A DNA stretch of 64,000 bases from an uncultured SAR86 cluster bacterium (GCA_902594515.1 CACJML010000001.1:1-64000), one strand, 5' to 3'. Shown: positions 39,854 to 50,578, numbered from the stretch's first letter. The notes: a model not told the origin generated them from the letters alone. A program made the numbers and translations.

Positions 39854-40445
39854 TTTTTTCAACGCTTTCAACCGTAATCAAAGTACTCTGCTCGATCTCA
39901 ATATTAACTTTTGATTTTTCTGATAATTCGTCTAGGTTTGTAATTTTTAATGTTTCTGGAATCAAGTGAATGAAAAATGAATTTTTATTCACTTTTCCAA
40001 TGGTTAAGCTGCATCCATTGATGCCAATGTACCCTTTGTAAAAAATATATTTCATCATCTTGGACGGAAGGGTGATTAACATGTCTTTAGTTTGATTCGA
40101 AACTTTAGTTACTTTTGATACTGTTCCCTCACAATGAATATGGCCTGACAATAAGTGGCCACCAATTTCAGTTTTTACAGTCATTGAGCGTTCTAAATTA
40201 ACCTTTGTACCCTTTTTAATCTGCTTAAGGTTTGTTAAGGACAGAGTTTCGTCAATTACATCAAACTGGAGCATCTCAGAACTACCTTTTTTTGAAGTCA
40301 GACAAACTCCATTGACCGCAACACTGGCTCCTTTCTTTAACCCTTTTAGAAATTTTTTTGAACATTTAATTGAAATTGAACTATAGCCCTTATTAGATTT
40401 AACAGACGAAACAACACCTTGTTCAGTTACGATCCCTGTGAACAT
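39831..40445 (-). CDS. ribE: Riboflavin synthase alpha subunit
   Basis: MFTGIVTEQGVV; VAVNGVCLT; LERSMTVKTEIGGHLLSGHIH; INGCSLTI. Confidence 0.93.
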   Translation of the reverse strand: MFTGIVTEQGVVSSVKSNKGYSSISIKCSKKFLKGLKKGASVAVNGVCLTSKKGSSEMLQFDVIDETLSLTNLKQIKKGTKVNLERSMTVKTEIGGHLLSGHIHCEGTVSKVTKVSNQTKDMLITLPSKMMKYIFYKGYIGINGCSLTIGKVNKNSFFIHLIPETLKITNLDELSEKSKVNIEIEQSTLITVESVEKIIAQKKV

Positions 40446-41090
40446 CTAGGCTCCCCACTCATCCCGATAGCTTTCCATGCTATTAATAAATTCTGCTTGA
40501 TCACTTTGCTTGAGAAATCTTATTAAATCATCAAGACAAATTACAGAGAGAACTTTAAGGTTGTAGGTTTGTTCTAGCTCAAAGCTTGCAGATTGAGCTG
40601 ATGCACCTTTTTCCTGTCTATTTAACCCAACCAAGATACCAGACGGTGTTGCATCATTTTCTAAAATTAAATCAATAGATTCCTTGGCGGCAGTTCCTGC
40701 TGAAAGTACATCGTCAACTATCACAACATTCCCAGAGGGACTTTGACCAATAAACATCCCACCTTCACCATGATCTTTAACTTCTTTTCTATTAAAACAA
40801 AGTGATAATGAAGGGTTGGTTTTTTTGAGATGCATACCCAACATGCTTCCAAAAATAGTGCCTTTGTAGGCAGGCCCAAACAATTGGTTGATGTCCGAAC
40901 CAAATTCTAAAAACTTATGAGCAAACCCTTCGATGATGATGTTTATATCTGCATCAAAAAGTAATTTTGATGCGTTAAAAAAATATGGACTTTGTCTGCC
41001 AGATTTTAGGGTGAAGGTTCCAAATTCTAATGCGCCTACACGCATGGCTTCATTAATAAAGTTAATTTGATAATCTTTTAATTGAGACAT
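40446..41090 (-). CDS. pyrE: Orotate phosphoribosyltransferase
   Basis: [54 protein letters not shown]. Confidence 0.94.
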   Translation of the reverse strand: MSQLKDYQINFINEAMRVGALEFGTFTLKSGRQSPYFFNASKLLFDADINIIIEGFAHKFLEFGSDINQLFGPAYKGTIFGSMLGMHLKKTNPSLSLCFNRKEVKDHGEGGMFIGQSPSGNVVIVDDVLSAGTAAKESIDLILENDATPSGILVGLNRQEKGASAQSASFELEQTYNLKVLSVICLDDLIRFLKQSDQAEFINSMESYRDEWGA

Positions 41091-41791
41091 TTTTTCTGAA
41101 GCTCAATCAAATGGCTAATGCCTTTTTTCCCAATATCCAACATCTGCTCAAGTTGCTCATTTGAAAATGGTTTTTCTTCTGCAGTGCCTTGTATTTCAAT
41201 GATGCCATTATCTTCATCCATGACTAGATTAAGATCAGTTTCAGCTGAAGAGTCCTCTGTATAGTCAAGATCTAAAATAGGCTGATCGTTAAGGAGGCCA
41301 ATGGAAATGGCAGCCACATGTTTTTTTATAGCCCTATGATCCTTTAATTTATTTTGAATTGCAGAAAATAAAGCAATACAGCCTCCGGTAATTGAGGCAG
41401 TGCGGGTTCCCCCATCAGCTTGAATCACATCACAGTCTATTGTGATGGTGTGATCTTTTAAATATTCCAAGTTCACACTTTGTCGAAGAGATCTACCGAT
41501 AAGTCTCTGAATTTCTTGTGTTCTGCCGCTTTGTTTTCCTCGGGCAGCCTCTCTTCCCATTCTCTCATGAGTTGATCTTGGAAGCATTCCATACTCAGCT
41601 GTGATCCATCCCTCATTGCTATTTTTCATCCACCTGGGTACAGAATTTTCAATTGACGCCGTGCAAATCACATGAGTATTTCCAAACCTAATTAATGCAG
41701 ATCCTTCGGCATTACTAATGATGCCTGTTTCAACATTGACGTCTCTAAGCTGGTCAAAAGCTCTGTCGTTTGATCTTTTCATGAGAAGCAT
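41078..41791 (-). CDS. rph: RNase PH
   Basis: [61 protein letters not shown]. Confidence 0.96.
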   Translation of the reverse strand: MLLMKRSNDRAFDQLRDVNVETGIISNAEGSALIRFGNTHVICTASIENSVPRWMKNSNEGWITAEYGMLPRSTHERMGREAARGKQSGRTQEIQRLIGRSLRQSVNLEYLKDHTITIDCDVIQADGGTRTASITGGCIALFSAIQNKLKDHRAIKKHVAAISIGLLNDQPILDLDYTEDSSAETDLNLVMDEDNGIIEIQGTAEEKPFSNEQLEQMLDIGKKGISHLIELQKKCLN

Positions 41792-41820
41792 TATATCCTT
41801 TATAATTCTTTAATCATTCA

Positions 41821-43272
41821 TTGGAATTAATTAGTATGAAAAATCATTTATTTTTAGCCTTCTCTATGCTTCTAATTTACTCATGCTCAGAGGGCATTGA
41901 AGTATCTCAATCCAGCACGGTTGATGCTGCAGTTAAATCTACTTCATTTGATAGGGATCCGTTTGAATCTAATTACAAGCCACTTGCATCGGAGAGAACA
42001 TTAATTAAGTCTGTGAATCTTTATGATGGTCTCGGTAATGAGTTTTCAAACTTTGATGTGCTTTTTGATAATGGGATTATTGAAGAGATAGGGAAAGATA
42101 TTGTAGATGGCAATGCAACGATTATTGATGCTAAGGGCAAATGGTTAACACCAGGTATTATCGATATTCATTCTCACATGGGGGTTTATCCTGCTCCAGG
42201 CGTAAGAACAAGCTCAGATGGTAATGAGGCAACCAGCCCAATAACAGCAGAGGTATGGGCCGAGCACTCTGTTTGGACACAAGATCCTCAATTTTCTCTT
42301 GCCTTAAAAGGCGGCGTTACAGCTTTTCATGTTCTTCCAGGTTCGGCTAACCTGATGGGTGGAAGAGGAGCAACGTTTAAGAACATACCAAGAAATACAA
42401 TTCATGACATGAAATTCCCGGGTGCACCTCACTCTTTAAAAATGGCTTGTGGTGAGAATCCAAAGAGAGTTTATGGTAATCGAGGGTCAGCACCTTCAAC
42501 CAGAATGGGAAATATGGCAGGTTATAGAAAAGCTTGGATCAATGCGTCTGACTATCAAAGACGAAAAAATGAATACACCTCTAAATCAGATGAAGCTAAG
42601 GAGCTTATCGATCCGCCTAAAAGAAACTTAGAGCTGGATACTCTTGCTGGTGTACTTGATGGAGAAATATTGGTTCAAAATCATTGTTACAGAGCTGATG
42701 AGATGGCAATGATGATAGAAATGTCGAAAGAGTTTGATTATAAAATTACTGCATTTCATCATGCTGTTGAGGCATATAAGATTGCTGATCTGCTAGCAGA
42801 TGAGGGTATTTGTGGGGCTTTATGGGCTGATTGGTGGGGATTCAAACATGAGGCCTACGACATGGTTCCAGCCAATATTGCTATTGTAGATCAAGCAAGA
42901 GGTGGCAAAGGATGTGCCATCGTACATTCAGATGATGAGGTTGGTATTCAGCATCTCAATCAAGAGGCTGCAAAAGCTTTATCTGCTGGATTAAGAGCTG
43001 GCTATGAAATCAGCAAGGCTCGTGCAATTAAATGGATTACAAGCAATCCAGCAAAAGCAGCCGGAATTTTGGATCAAACAGGCACTATTGAGATTGGGAA
43101 AGATGCCGATTTAGTTATTTGGAGCAAAAATCCATTTAGTGTTTATGCGTTGGCGGAATATGTATTTATTGATGGGGCTGAAGCTTTTGTTAGAGGAGAA
43201 AAGCAAACACAGCCAGTTACTGATTTTGACTTAGGTATTATCAATCCATCTGATGAGAGGGCATCATTATGA
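41821..43272 (+). CDS. Amidohydrolase family lipoprotein (likely start ATG 41836)
   Basis: Signal with lipobox LLIYSC; TPGIIDIHSHMGVYPAPG metal site; QNHCYRADEMAMM; HSDDEVGIQHL; NPAKAAGILDQTGTIEIGKDADLVIW. Confidence 0.9.
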   Translation: MELISMKNHLFLAFSMLLIYSCSEGIEVSQSSTVDAAVKSTSFDRDPFESNYKPLASERTLIKSVNLYDGLGNEFSNFDVLFDNGIIEEIGKDIVDGNATIIDAKGKWLTPGIIDIHSHMGVYPAPGVRTSSDGNEATSPITAEVWAEHSVWTQDPQFSLALKGGVTAFHVLPGSANLMGGRGATFKNIPRNTIHDMKFPGAPHSLKMACGENPKRVYGNRGSAPSTRMGNMAGYRKAWINASDYQRRKNEYTSKSDEAKELIDPPKRNLELDTLAGVLDGEILVQNHCYRADEMAMMIEMSKEFDYKITAFHHAVEAYKIADLLADEGICGALWADWWGFKHEAYDMVPANIAIVDQARGGKGCAIVHSDDEVGIQHLNQEAAKALSAGLRAGYEISKARAIKWITSNPAKAAGILDQTGTIEIGKDADLVIWSKNPFSVYALAEYVFIDGAEAFVRGEKQTQPVTDFDLGIINPSDERASL

Positions 43273-44501
43273 AGCGATTAATCTTATTTGTAGTATTTTT
43301 ATCTTTTAATTTAACTGCTAACTCAATTTTGATTAAGTCCGGTCAAATCCATGATGGACAAGGCGATAGTTTCATAGGCGATATTTTAATTACTGATAAT
43401 AAAATAGTAGAAGTTGGTAAGTTTTTAAATTCATCATCGGCTAAAGTCATAGAAGCAAGAGGGAAGCCAGTTACTCCAGGACTTATTTCGCCCATAAGTA
43501 ACTTGGGGGTAGTAGAGATTAATGCCTTAGATGTTACTAATGATGATGAACCAGATTTTTTTGGACCAGGCTTCAGTGTCTTCAATGCCTTCAATCCTCA
43601 CTCCACACTGATTCCATGGAATAGAAGTAATGGTGTTACATCTTCGATTTCCACCCCCGGATATTCAAGCCACATTTTTAAGGGAATGGGATCTTTCTTC
43701 TTACTTGATGGGAATTTAGAAATCACAGGAGATCCGGATGTAGCAATGTATTCAAGAATTGGCGCAACAGGCGGCTCAAGAGCTGAAACTATTCAGATCA
43801 TGGAGTCAATGTTTGAATTAGCAAAAAATAAAGATGGGGTTGAGTTAGAAGATTTGCTGGAAACTACATTTGCAAGCTCTTTAGATATGCAGCTACAAGA
43901 TATTGAAGCTCTAGCAAGAGTGGTTAATAAAGAAATACCTTTGGTTCTAGAGGTGAATCGAGCATCAGACATACTTCAGGCATTGCGTCTTAAAAAAGAA
44001 TTTGATCTTGATTTAGTTTTAATGAGTGTTGAAGAAGCACCATTGGTTTTAGATCAGATTCTGGCATCAGGGGTCTCAGTAATTATTGATCCTATGGATA
44101 ATATTCCGGATTCATTTGATGAGTTAGCTTCAAATATTAAGTTGGGTGGAATTTTAAGTAATGCTGGCATCAAGGTCATGTTTAGTACCCAAAGGAGCCA
44201 CAACTATCATTTAATGAGGCAAGGAGCTGGGAATGCGGTGGCACATGGCATGACTTATCAAGCAGGTATTTCTGGAATGACTAGCATTGTTGCTGATGTT
44301 TTTAATATTCAGGATAGAGGCTCCATTAAAGAAGGTTACTTTGCAGATATAGTAATTTGGAACGAAGATCCCTTAGAGCCCTCAGCTTATCCAACAACAG
44401 TGATAATAAATGGATCTGAAATCAGTTTGGAAACACGTGCTTCAAGATTAACCGAAAGGTATACAGACAAAAGGGATATACCCTCATCCTATAAGCACTA
44501 A
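43269..44501 (+). CDS. Amidohydrolase-like protein with apparently lost metal ligands
   Basis: Amidohydrolase fold signatures (KVIEARGKPVTPGLIS, GSIKEGYFADIVIWNEDPL) but SPISNLG where the paralogue has DIHSHMG. Confidence 0.85.
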   Translation: MKRLILFVVFLSFNLTANSILIKSGQIHDGQGDSFIGDILITDNKIVEVGKFLNSSSAKVIEARGKPVTPGLISPISNLGVVEINALDVTNDDEPDFFGPGFSVFNAFNPHSTLIPWNRSNGVTSSISTPGYSSHIFKGMGSFFLLDGNLEITGDPDVAMYSRIGATGGSRAETIQIMESMFELAKNKDGVELEDLLETTFASSLDMQLQDIEALARVVNKEIPLVLEVNRASDILQALRLKKEFDLDLVLMSVEEAPLVLDQILASGVSVIIDPMDNIPDSFDELASNIKLGGILSNAGIKVMFSTQRSHNYHLMRQGAGNAVAHGMTYQAGISGMTSIVADVFNIQDRGSIKEGYFADIVIWNEDPLEPSAYPTTVIINGSEISLETRASRLTERYTDKRDIPSSYKH

Positions 44502-44944
44502 TTGGATAGGGATGATTTAACAATTTGACTTACAAGACCCATATCAGCTTTGCCTTGTAATTCAGATTTGATGGCACCCATAACTTTACCCATATCTTGC
44601 ATGGAGGATGCTTGGGTTGAGTTAACAGCAGCTTCAACAATTTCGCGAATTTTATCTTCAGAAAGCTGCTCTGGTAGGTACTGCTTGATGACCTCTAGTT
44701 GATCTTTCTCTTTAGAAGCCAAGTCATCCCGACCGCCCTTTGTAAATTGTTCTATAGAGTCTTTTCGCTGTTTGACCATCTTGTTAATAATAGTCAGGAC
44801 GACCTCATCGGTTGCTTCGGCTTTTTCATCAATTTGATAGCGCTTAATTTCAGCAAGTAGCATTCTGAGTGTATCTCTTTCAAGCGCGCGCTTTTCAAGC
44901 ATTGCACTTTTAATGTCTTGATTGATTTGATCTAGTAGGGACAA
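44498..44944 (-). CDS. GatB/YqeY domain protein
   Basis: DTLRMLLAEIKRYQID; MVKQRKDSIEQFTKGGRDDLA; MGKVMGAIKSELQGKADMGLVSQIVK. Confidence 0.93.
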   Translation of the reverse strand: MSLLDQINQDIKSAMLEKRALERDTLRMLLAEIKRYQIDEKAEATDEVVLTIINKMVKQRKDSIEQFTKGGRDDLASKEKDQLEVIKQYLPEQLSEDKIREIVEAAVNSTQASSMQDMGKVMGAIKSELQGKADMGLVSQIVKSSLSN

Positions 44945-45163
44945 TTATCTGTAGGACCTTTGACGTGAAAAAGAAAATTTTCTATTTGATTTATGGGCAC
45001 GTTTCTTTGCTGCAGCCATTTTTCTTTTTCTCATCTCAGTTGGTTTTTCATAAAATTCACGTTTACGAATTTCAGGAACAATTCCTGCTTTTTCGCAAGC
45101 ACGTTTAAATTTTCGAAGACCAACGTCAAAGTATTCTGTGTCTTTTATTTTGATTGAAGGCAT
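44945..45163 (-). CDS. rpsU: 30S ribosomal protein S21
   Basis: [44 protein letters not shown]. Confidence 0.97.
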   Translation of the reverse strand: MPSIKIKDTEYFDVGLRKFKRACEKAGIVPEIRKREFYEKPTEMRKRKMAAAKKRAHKSNRKFSFSRQRSYR

Positions 45164-45215
45164 AATTAAGATGCGTAGTTTATGCTTTTTGGCATACTAT
45201 TGCAAAGAAAAAATT

Positions 45216-46226
45216 ATGGTTACCTTAGGTATTGAAACTTCATGTGATGAGACGGCTATTGCTCTTTATGACAGCAATTCTTCACAAATAATTGCTGAAA
45301 AAGTTTATTCTCAAATTGATTTGCATGCAGCTTATGGAGGCGTTGTACCTGAACTTGCATCTCGTGATCACTGTGCCAAGATCATCAACGTTTTGGATCA
45401 GTGCATGGCAGAGTTTGATTTAAAAAATATCGATCAAATTGCATATACTGCTGGACCAGGACTTATTGGCGCACTTTTAATCGGTGAGAATTTGGCACAC
45501 GGTCTCTCAGTCAGTCTTAATAAACCGGTTGTGCCTATTAATCACTTAGAGGCTCATTTACATGCTCCAAAAATTGATCAAAACATTCATTTGGATTTCC
45601 CATTTATCACTCTATTGGTTTCAGGTGGTCATAGCATGATTATTAAAGTCAATCAGCTTGGTGATTATGAATTATTAGGTGACACAAGAGATGATGCAGT
45701 AGGTGAGGCGTTTGATAAGGTTGCTAAGTTGTTAAATCTTGGTTATCCAGGAGGACCAATTCTTGAGAAAATTGCTATGCAAGGAGATTGCTCATCTTTT
45801 TCTTTTCCACAACCGATGGCTCACTCTAATGATTGCGATATGAGTTTTAGTGGTTTGAAGACAGCCGTTTTATATGCCGTTGAGAAGTTATCCACCATTA
45901 CTGATCAGCATCAGGCAGACATCGCTGCATCTTTTCAAGAGTCAGCAACTGAAATTCTGGTTAAAAAGATTGACTTCGCTTTATCAAAAAATCCTGTCAA
46001 AGATATTGTCTTGGCTGGAGGGGTCGCAGCTAACAAACTACTAAGATCAAAAATGGATTCTCTTGCTGATAAAAAAAATATTAATTTGCACTATCCGCCC
46101 CTTCGACATTGCACAGATAATGCGGCAATGGTTGCTTATCTAGGCTCATTATATTCTGAGATTTCATCATATAATTTAGTCTCATCGGTTAGACCTAGAT
46201 GGCCACTGCATGAGTTAAAGCTATGA
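45216..46226 (+). CDS. tsaD: tRNA N6-adenosine threonylcarbamoyltransferase (track start 45138; ATG 45216 preferred)
   Basis: MVTLGIETSCDETAIALYD; GGVVPELASRDH; TAGPGLIGALLIG; NHLEAHLHA. Confidence 0.96.
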   Translation: MVTLGIETSCDETAIALYDSNSSQIIAEKVYSQIDLHAAYGGVVPELASRDHCAKIINVLDQCMAEFDLKNIDQIAYTAGPGLIGALLIGENLAHGLSVSLNKPVVPINHLEAHLHAPKIDQNIHLDFPFITLLVSGGHSMIIKVNQLGDYELLGDTRDDAVGEAFDKVAKLLNLGYPGGPILEKIAMQGDCSSFSFPQPMAHSNDCDMSFSGLKTAVLYAVEKLSTITDQHQADIAASFQESATEILVKKIDFALSKNPVKDIVLAGGVAANKLLRSKMDSLADKKNINLHYPPLRHCTDNAAMVAYLGSLYSEISSYNLVSSVRPRWPLHELKL

Positions 46227-46570
46227 AAGACACTATATACATTAGAGATCTAAGAGTTGAAACCATCATTGGAATCTTTGGCTGGGAAAGAGAGGTTAGG
46301 CAGCAAATCAGCATGGATCTAGATTTTGAATTTGATGTCTCAGTACCTGGTAAAAGTGATTCAATTGACGATACTTTGGATTACAAAAAAATAACCAAGT
46401 CTTTAATTGCCTTTATTGAGAGCTCCGACTATAAATTAATTGAAGCCTTGGGTGAGGGCATAGTGGATCATTTAAAATCTAAATTCGGTATTAAAAAAGT
46501 TAAGCTTAGGCTCTCGAAACCAGGAGCATTAAGGTTTTCTAAAGATGTCGGTATTATGATCGAAAGATGA
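46223..46570 (+). CDS. folB: Dihydroneopterin aldolase
   Basis: DTIYIRDLRVETIIGIFGWEREVRQQISMDLDFEFD; KKVKLRLSKPGALRFSKDVGIMIER. Confidence 0.93.
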   Translation: MKDTIYIRDLRVETIIGIFGWEREVRQQISMDLDFEFDVSVPGKSDSIDDTLDYKKITKSLIAFIESSDYKLIEALGEGIVDHLKSKFGIKKVKLRLSKPGALRFSKDVGIMIER

Positions 46571-47013
46571 AATCTTTTTTTCTTTCTTTGGGTAGCAACA
46601 TAGATCCAATTTCTAACCTGAATTCAGCAATTAATCATTTAAAAAATATTGGCATAGAAATTAGCTGTTCAAACTTTTACAAATCACCCTCTGAAGGATT
46701 TGAGGGAGAGGACTTTATTAACTGCGCTTTAGGTATGAAAAGCAAACTAGACTTCGATGATTTAAATAAAGAATTAAAAAAAATAGAAAATCTTCTTAAA
46801 CGCGACAGATCCCAGCCAAAATTTAGTTCTAGGACAATAGATATTGATATCATTTTAGTTGTTGCAGATGAAGATATTCAATTTGTTAGTGATGAGCTCG
46901 AAAAATATAATTTTGTTGGAATTCCGATTAATGAAATTATTTCACCTAATTTATCGGATAAGCTCAGCATCAATCAAGATGACTCCAACTTAGAAAAAGT
47001 AACTTCAGACTGA
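46567..47013 (+). CDS. folK: 2-amino-4-hydroxy-6-hydroxymethyldihydropteridine diphosphokinase (HPPK)
   Basis: FFLSLGSNIDPISNLNSAINHL; KRDRSQPKFSSRTIDIDIILV. Confidence 0.88.
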   Translation: MKSFFLSLGSNIDPISNLNSAINHLKNIGIEISCSNFYKSPSEGFEGEDFINCALGMKSKLDFDDLNKELKKIENLLKRDRSQPKFSSRTIDIDIILVVADEDIQFVSDELEKYNFVGIPINEIISPNLSDKLSINQDDSNLEKVTSD

Positions 47014-48057
47014 TTAACCGTACTCTTTAAGTACATTATTCCAGGCTGCCTCAGAGAGAGGGTAGACTTGCATACCTCTCTCTTCTGCATGTTTGCTTGT
47101 GGCTGTGCCATCTCTAACTCTACCTAGGATACCTTGCAGGATAGCGGCGATTTTAAATATATTAAAGATAATGTAAAACTCCCAGTGCTTATTAAGATCC
47201 TTTCCAGTTCTCATGGCATACATATCCATGTACTCCTTCTCTGATGGAATTCCAGACTCTTTACAGTAGTTTTCATCTTGGAGTTGTGGGAGGGTTCTCC
47301 AATTAAGACAATGATAATTAAAATCTGCTATGGGATGTCCAAGAGTTGATAACTCCCAATCAAGAACGCCAATCACTTCGTGATTATCATTGAAGATCAT
47401 GTTATCTAAACGGTAGTCCCCATGAACAATAGACGTTTCATCATCATCAGGAATATTTTTTGGTAACCATTCTATTAAATTGTTCATAGCCTCTATATCA
47501 TCGGTTTGTGATGCAAGATATTGCTTTGTCCAAGTCGAAACTTGACGAGCAACATAGTTGCCATGTTTGCCATAATCACTGAGACCAATGTATTCAAAAT
47601 TTACTTGATGCAATGCACTAATAACTTTATTTTTACTATCATAAATTGCTCTTCTGATTTTTGGATTAAAGTCCTCAAGCAATAAATCCCAATAAATATT
47701 TCCATCCAAAAATTCCATAACAAAGAATGATGTACCAATAATTTTTTCATCTTCACAGAGACCAAATGTCCTAGGAACTGGCACGTCAGTAGAATTTAAT
47801 GCAGTTATAACCTTATATTCTCGATCTACCGCATGGGCAGAAGGTAATAATTTTCCGGGTGGCTTTCTTCTGAGAACAAACTTTTTATTAGCAGTTGTAA
47901 TTTTGTAAGTGGGATTGGATTGGCCACCTTTAAATTGTTCAATTTTCTCAATGGAGCCAAATTCAGAAAGATTTTTAGAAAACCATTCATGCAAACCCTG
48001 CTCGTCAAATCTTAGCTTTTGATCTACAGCTTTAGTACCTGAAAATAAATCATCCAT
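47014..48057 (-). CDS. APH-family phosphotransferase (ACAD10/11-like)
   Basis: FKGGQSNPTYKITTANKKFVLRRKPPGKLLPSAHAVDREY; IVHGDYRLDNMIF; VLDWELSTLGHPIADFNY. Confidence 0.9.
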   Translation of the reverse strand: MDDLFSGTKAVDQKLRFDEQGLHEWFSKNLSEFGSIEKIEQFKGGQSNPTYKITTANKKFVLRRKPPGKLLPSAHAVDREYKVITALNSTDVPVPRTFGLCEDEKIIGTSFFVMEFLDGNIYWDLLLEDFNPKIRRAIYDSKNKVISALHQVNFEYIGLSDYGKHGNYVARQVSTWTKQYLASQTDDIEAMNNLIEWLPKNIPDDDETSIVHGDYRLDNMIFNDNHEVIGVLDWELSTLGHPIADFNYHCLNWRTLPQLQDENYCKESGIPSEKEYMDMYAMRTGKDLNKHWEFYIIFNIFKIAAILQGILGRVRDGTATSKHAEERGMQVYPLSEAAWNNVLKEYG

Positions 48058-48785
48058 CAGCCAATTGATCTCCCACCATCTACATTGATTGTTTGACCTG
48101 TAATATAAGGCGAATTAATTAAAAATAAAACCGCCTCAGCTATATCTTTTTCATTTCCCATTCTGTTAAGCGGGATTTTTCTAAGTATTTTCTTTTTTAC
48201 ATCCTCAGACCATTCAACACCTGGTGGCTCTAATATTGCGCCCGGTGCTACAGCATTTACTTTTATGGCAGGAGCAAGATCTCTTGCAAATACTTTGGTA
48301 ATAGCCTCAAGACCAGCTTTAGCAGCAATGTAAATGGCATGATTAGGCAAACCTTTTTCAATATTCATATCAGTAATATTAATAATATTGCCATGATTTT
48401 TCTTGAGCTCATCAGCCAAGCCATCAATTAAAAAAAGCGGCGCTTTTAGATTACTATTAATTAATTTTTCCCAATTGTTTTCATTTATTTCCCCAAGCGG
48501 GGTAGGGAAGAATGTTGAGGCATTATTGATAAGAGCATCAACTCTTGAATGCCATTTGATGGTCTCTACTATCAGCCTTTTTACATCTTCTGCATTATCA
48601 AGATCCGCTTGAATTAATTGAACTGAATTTTCTCTTTGCTCATTCATTTCATTTGCAAACAGTTCAGCCTCAGGCTGGGAGGAGCGATAATGGATAATTA
48701 AATCCCAATCCTCACTCCATAGGAGTTTAGCAATTTCCAAGCCAATTCTCTTGGCACCGCCAGTGATCAGCGCAACTTTATTCAT
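48057..48785 (-). CDS. SDR family, pteridine reductase/FolM-like
   Basis: ALITGGAKRIGLEIAKLLWSEDWDLIIHYRSS; NNASTFFPTPLGEI; YIAAKAGLEAITK; next to folB/folK. Confidence 0.82.
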   Translation of the reverse strand: MNKVALITGGAKRIGLEIAKLLWSEDWDLIIHYRSSQPEAELFANEMNEQRENSVQLIQADLDNAEDVKRLIVETIKWHSRVDALINNASTFFPTPLGEINENNWEKLINSNLKAPLFLIDGLADELKKNHGNIINITDMNIEKGLPNHAIYIAAKAGLEAITKVFARDLAPAIKVNAVAPGAILEPPGVEWSEDVKKKILRKIPLNRMGNEKDIAEAVLFLINSPYITGQTINVDGGRSIG

Positions 48786-49789
48786 AACTTACCCACCAAG
48801 TCCTTTATTAACTTAATTTTTTCGTTTTTTCTCTCACTCGGATCTAATTTTTCAAGCTCTGCAAAATTAATATCCTTATATAAATACACAATCTTCGTGA
48901 TTAGTTTTTGATCCATGCATTCTAGTCCTAAGGATACAATCCTCATAATATATTCTTCATTTCTTAGGATTCTAAGAGAGTCAATATTATCGATAAGAAT
49001 ATTATCGATCTTTATATTAGCAAGTTGTCTGGCTAGACTTATAAGTTTTTTAATCTTGCTCGGCAGTGGGATTTGATTAAAATCATTGAAATGATTTAGG
49101 CACGACAGCTCCACCCATCTAAGATCTGAACTCGTAGCACTAAAACTATCAATTGAGTTGATATCTTTTAGCCATGGCTTATCAAGTTTATTCTCAACCA
49201 CAAAATTAAAAAATTTTTCAGGGAAATGGTTTTGCATTGCTTTATCTATTTCAGCAAATACTCTGTCACCTGAAAGATAGTTTAATTCCCCAGAGTCTAA
49301 GATTTTCTTAACAATGGCTTTAAGTTGTGGAGTTATTGAAAAATCTGAAATGTGTTTATAACTAAGAAACCTTCCGAGTCTTATAGCTCTTAGCGGGTCT
49401 TCACAAAACGCATCGGAAACATTTCTAAGTTTTTTATTGAACAAATCGTCCTGACCATTAAAGGGATCAATAAGTTTGCCCTGACTATCTTTAGCAATAG
49501 CATTGATTGTAAGATCTCTTCTTAGCAAATCATCTTCAAGTGTTACTGAGGGATCATAGTAAAACTTAAACCCATGATAGCCCTTGCCAGATTTTCTTTC
49601 AGTTCTTGCAAGTGCGTATTCTTCTTTTGTATCCGGATGAAGAAAAACAGGAAAGTCCTTACCAATTGGTTTAAATCCAGCCTCGATCATTTCTTCTGGA
49701 GAAGAACCAACAACAACCCAATCTTTGTCATGAGGCTCCACTCCAAGTAGCTCATCTCTGACGCTTCCACCAACCTGATAAGTCTTCAT
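48782..49789 (-). CDS. cca: CCA tRNA nucleotidyltransferase
   Basis: MKTYQVGGSVRDELLGVEPHDKDWVVVGSSPEEM; LARTERKSGKGYHGF; RRDLTINAIAKD. Confidence 0.95.
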   Translation of the reverse strand: MKTYQVGGSVRDELLGVEPHDKDWVVVGSSPEEMIEAGFKPIGKDFPVFLHPDTKEEYALARTERKSGKGYHGFKFYYDPSVTLEDDLLRRDLTINAIAKDSQGKLIDPFNGQDDLFNKKLRNVSDAFCEDPLRAIRLGRFLSYKHISDFSITPQLKAIVKKILDSGELNYLSGDRVFAEIDKAMQNHFPEKFFNFVVENKLDKPWLKDINSIDSFSATSSDLRWVELSCLNHFNDFNQIPLPSKIKKLISLARQLANIKIDNILIDNIDSLRILRNEEYIMRIVSLGLECMDQKLITKIVYLYKDINFAELEKLDPSERKNEKIKLIKDLVGKL

Positions 49790-50578
49790 GTTTTTTTTAC
49801 TTGGAAGAATGTTTCATCGTCTAGCCTAAAAGCTGTTAGCTTTCCGCCCCAAACACATGCAGTATCAAGACCGATGAATTGCTTATTTAGAGTCTTGCCA
49901 TTCAATGCAGCCCAATGACCAAAGATAATTCTTTTATTTTCATCAAGATTCCAATGTTGGAACCATTTCTTGAATTTCATTTTACTAAAAAGACCATTTG
50001 ATTCTAAATCCATCCTGCCAGAGGCATTACAAAACCTCATTCTTGTGAGGTAGTTTAATGTAACTCTATCAAGCTCCTCATCATTAAGTTTGTTATTCCA
50101 AGTATTGGGTTTATTTCCCCAAGCATGTTGTACGAATTGCTCAGGATTATTTTTAAGATTTTTGCTAAGTCTTTTAGCAAAAACTTTAGTATCTTTAATT
50201 GACCAAGAAGGTGGAATTCCAGCGTGAACAATAATGAACTCTTTACCATTCAGTTTTTTTGAAATTAGAAAAGGCTTCTTAACAAGCCATTGTAAAAATT
50301 TTTTATTATTTTTATGTGCGCAAATATTCTTTAAACGTTTGGGTGATTTTTTTCCTAATAAGCTTTTTATTAAAAAAACATCATGATTTCCCAGAACAGT
50401 ATCAATTGATTTTTCCTTCATGCAAAACTCTAAAACTTCAAGAGATTGATTACCACGGTTGACCAAATCTCCAGTAAAAAATAATTGAATCTTTTGAAGG
50501 ATTAAATGAAATTTTTTTTAATAATTTTTTGAGTTCGTCAAAGCAACCATGAACGTCGCCAATCACATAAGTACTCAT
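49786..50578 (-). pseudogene. apaH: ApaH, symmetrical diadenosine tetraphosphatase, interrupted by a 1-nt frameshift in a T6 homopolymer
   Basis: Minus strand from ATG 50578 reads MSTYVIGDVHGCFDELKKLLKKISFNPSKDSIIF, then needs +1 shift to continue TGDLVNRGNQSLEVLEFC...GNHDVF (ORF 49786..50466). Confidence 0.8.

Noticed and set aside
50465-50530. -1 programmed frameshift at a U UUU UUA heptamer in apaH
   Set aside because: The frames require a +1 (or -2) change, not -1, so the classical slippery heptamer does not explain it
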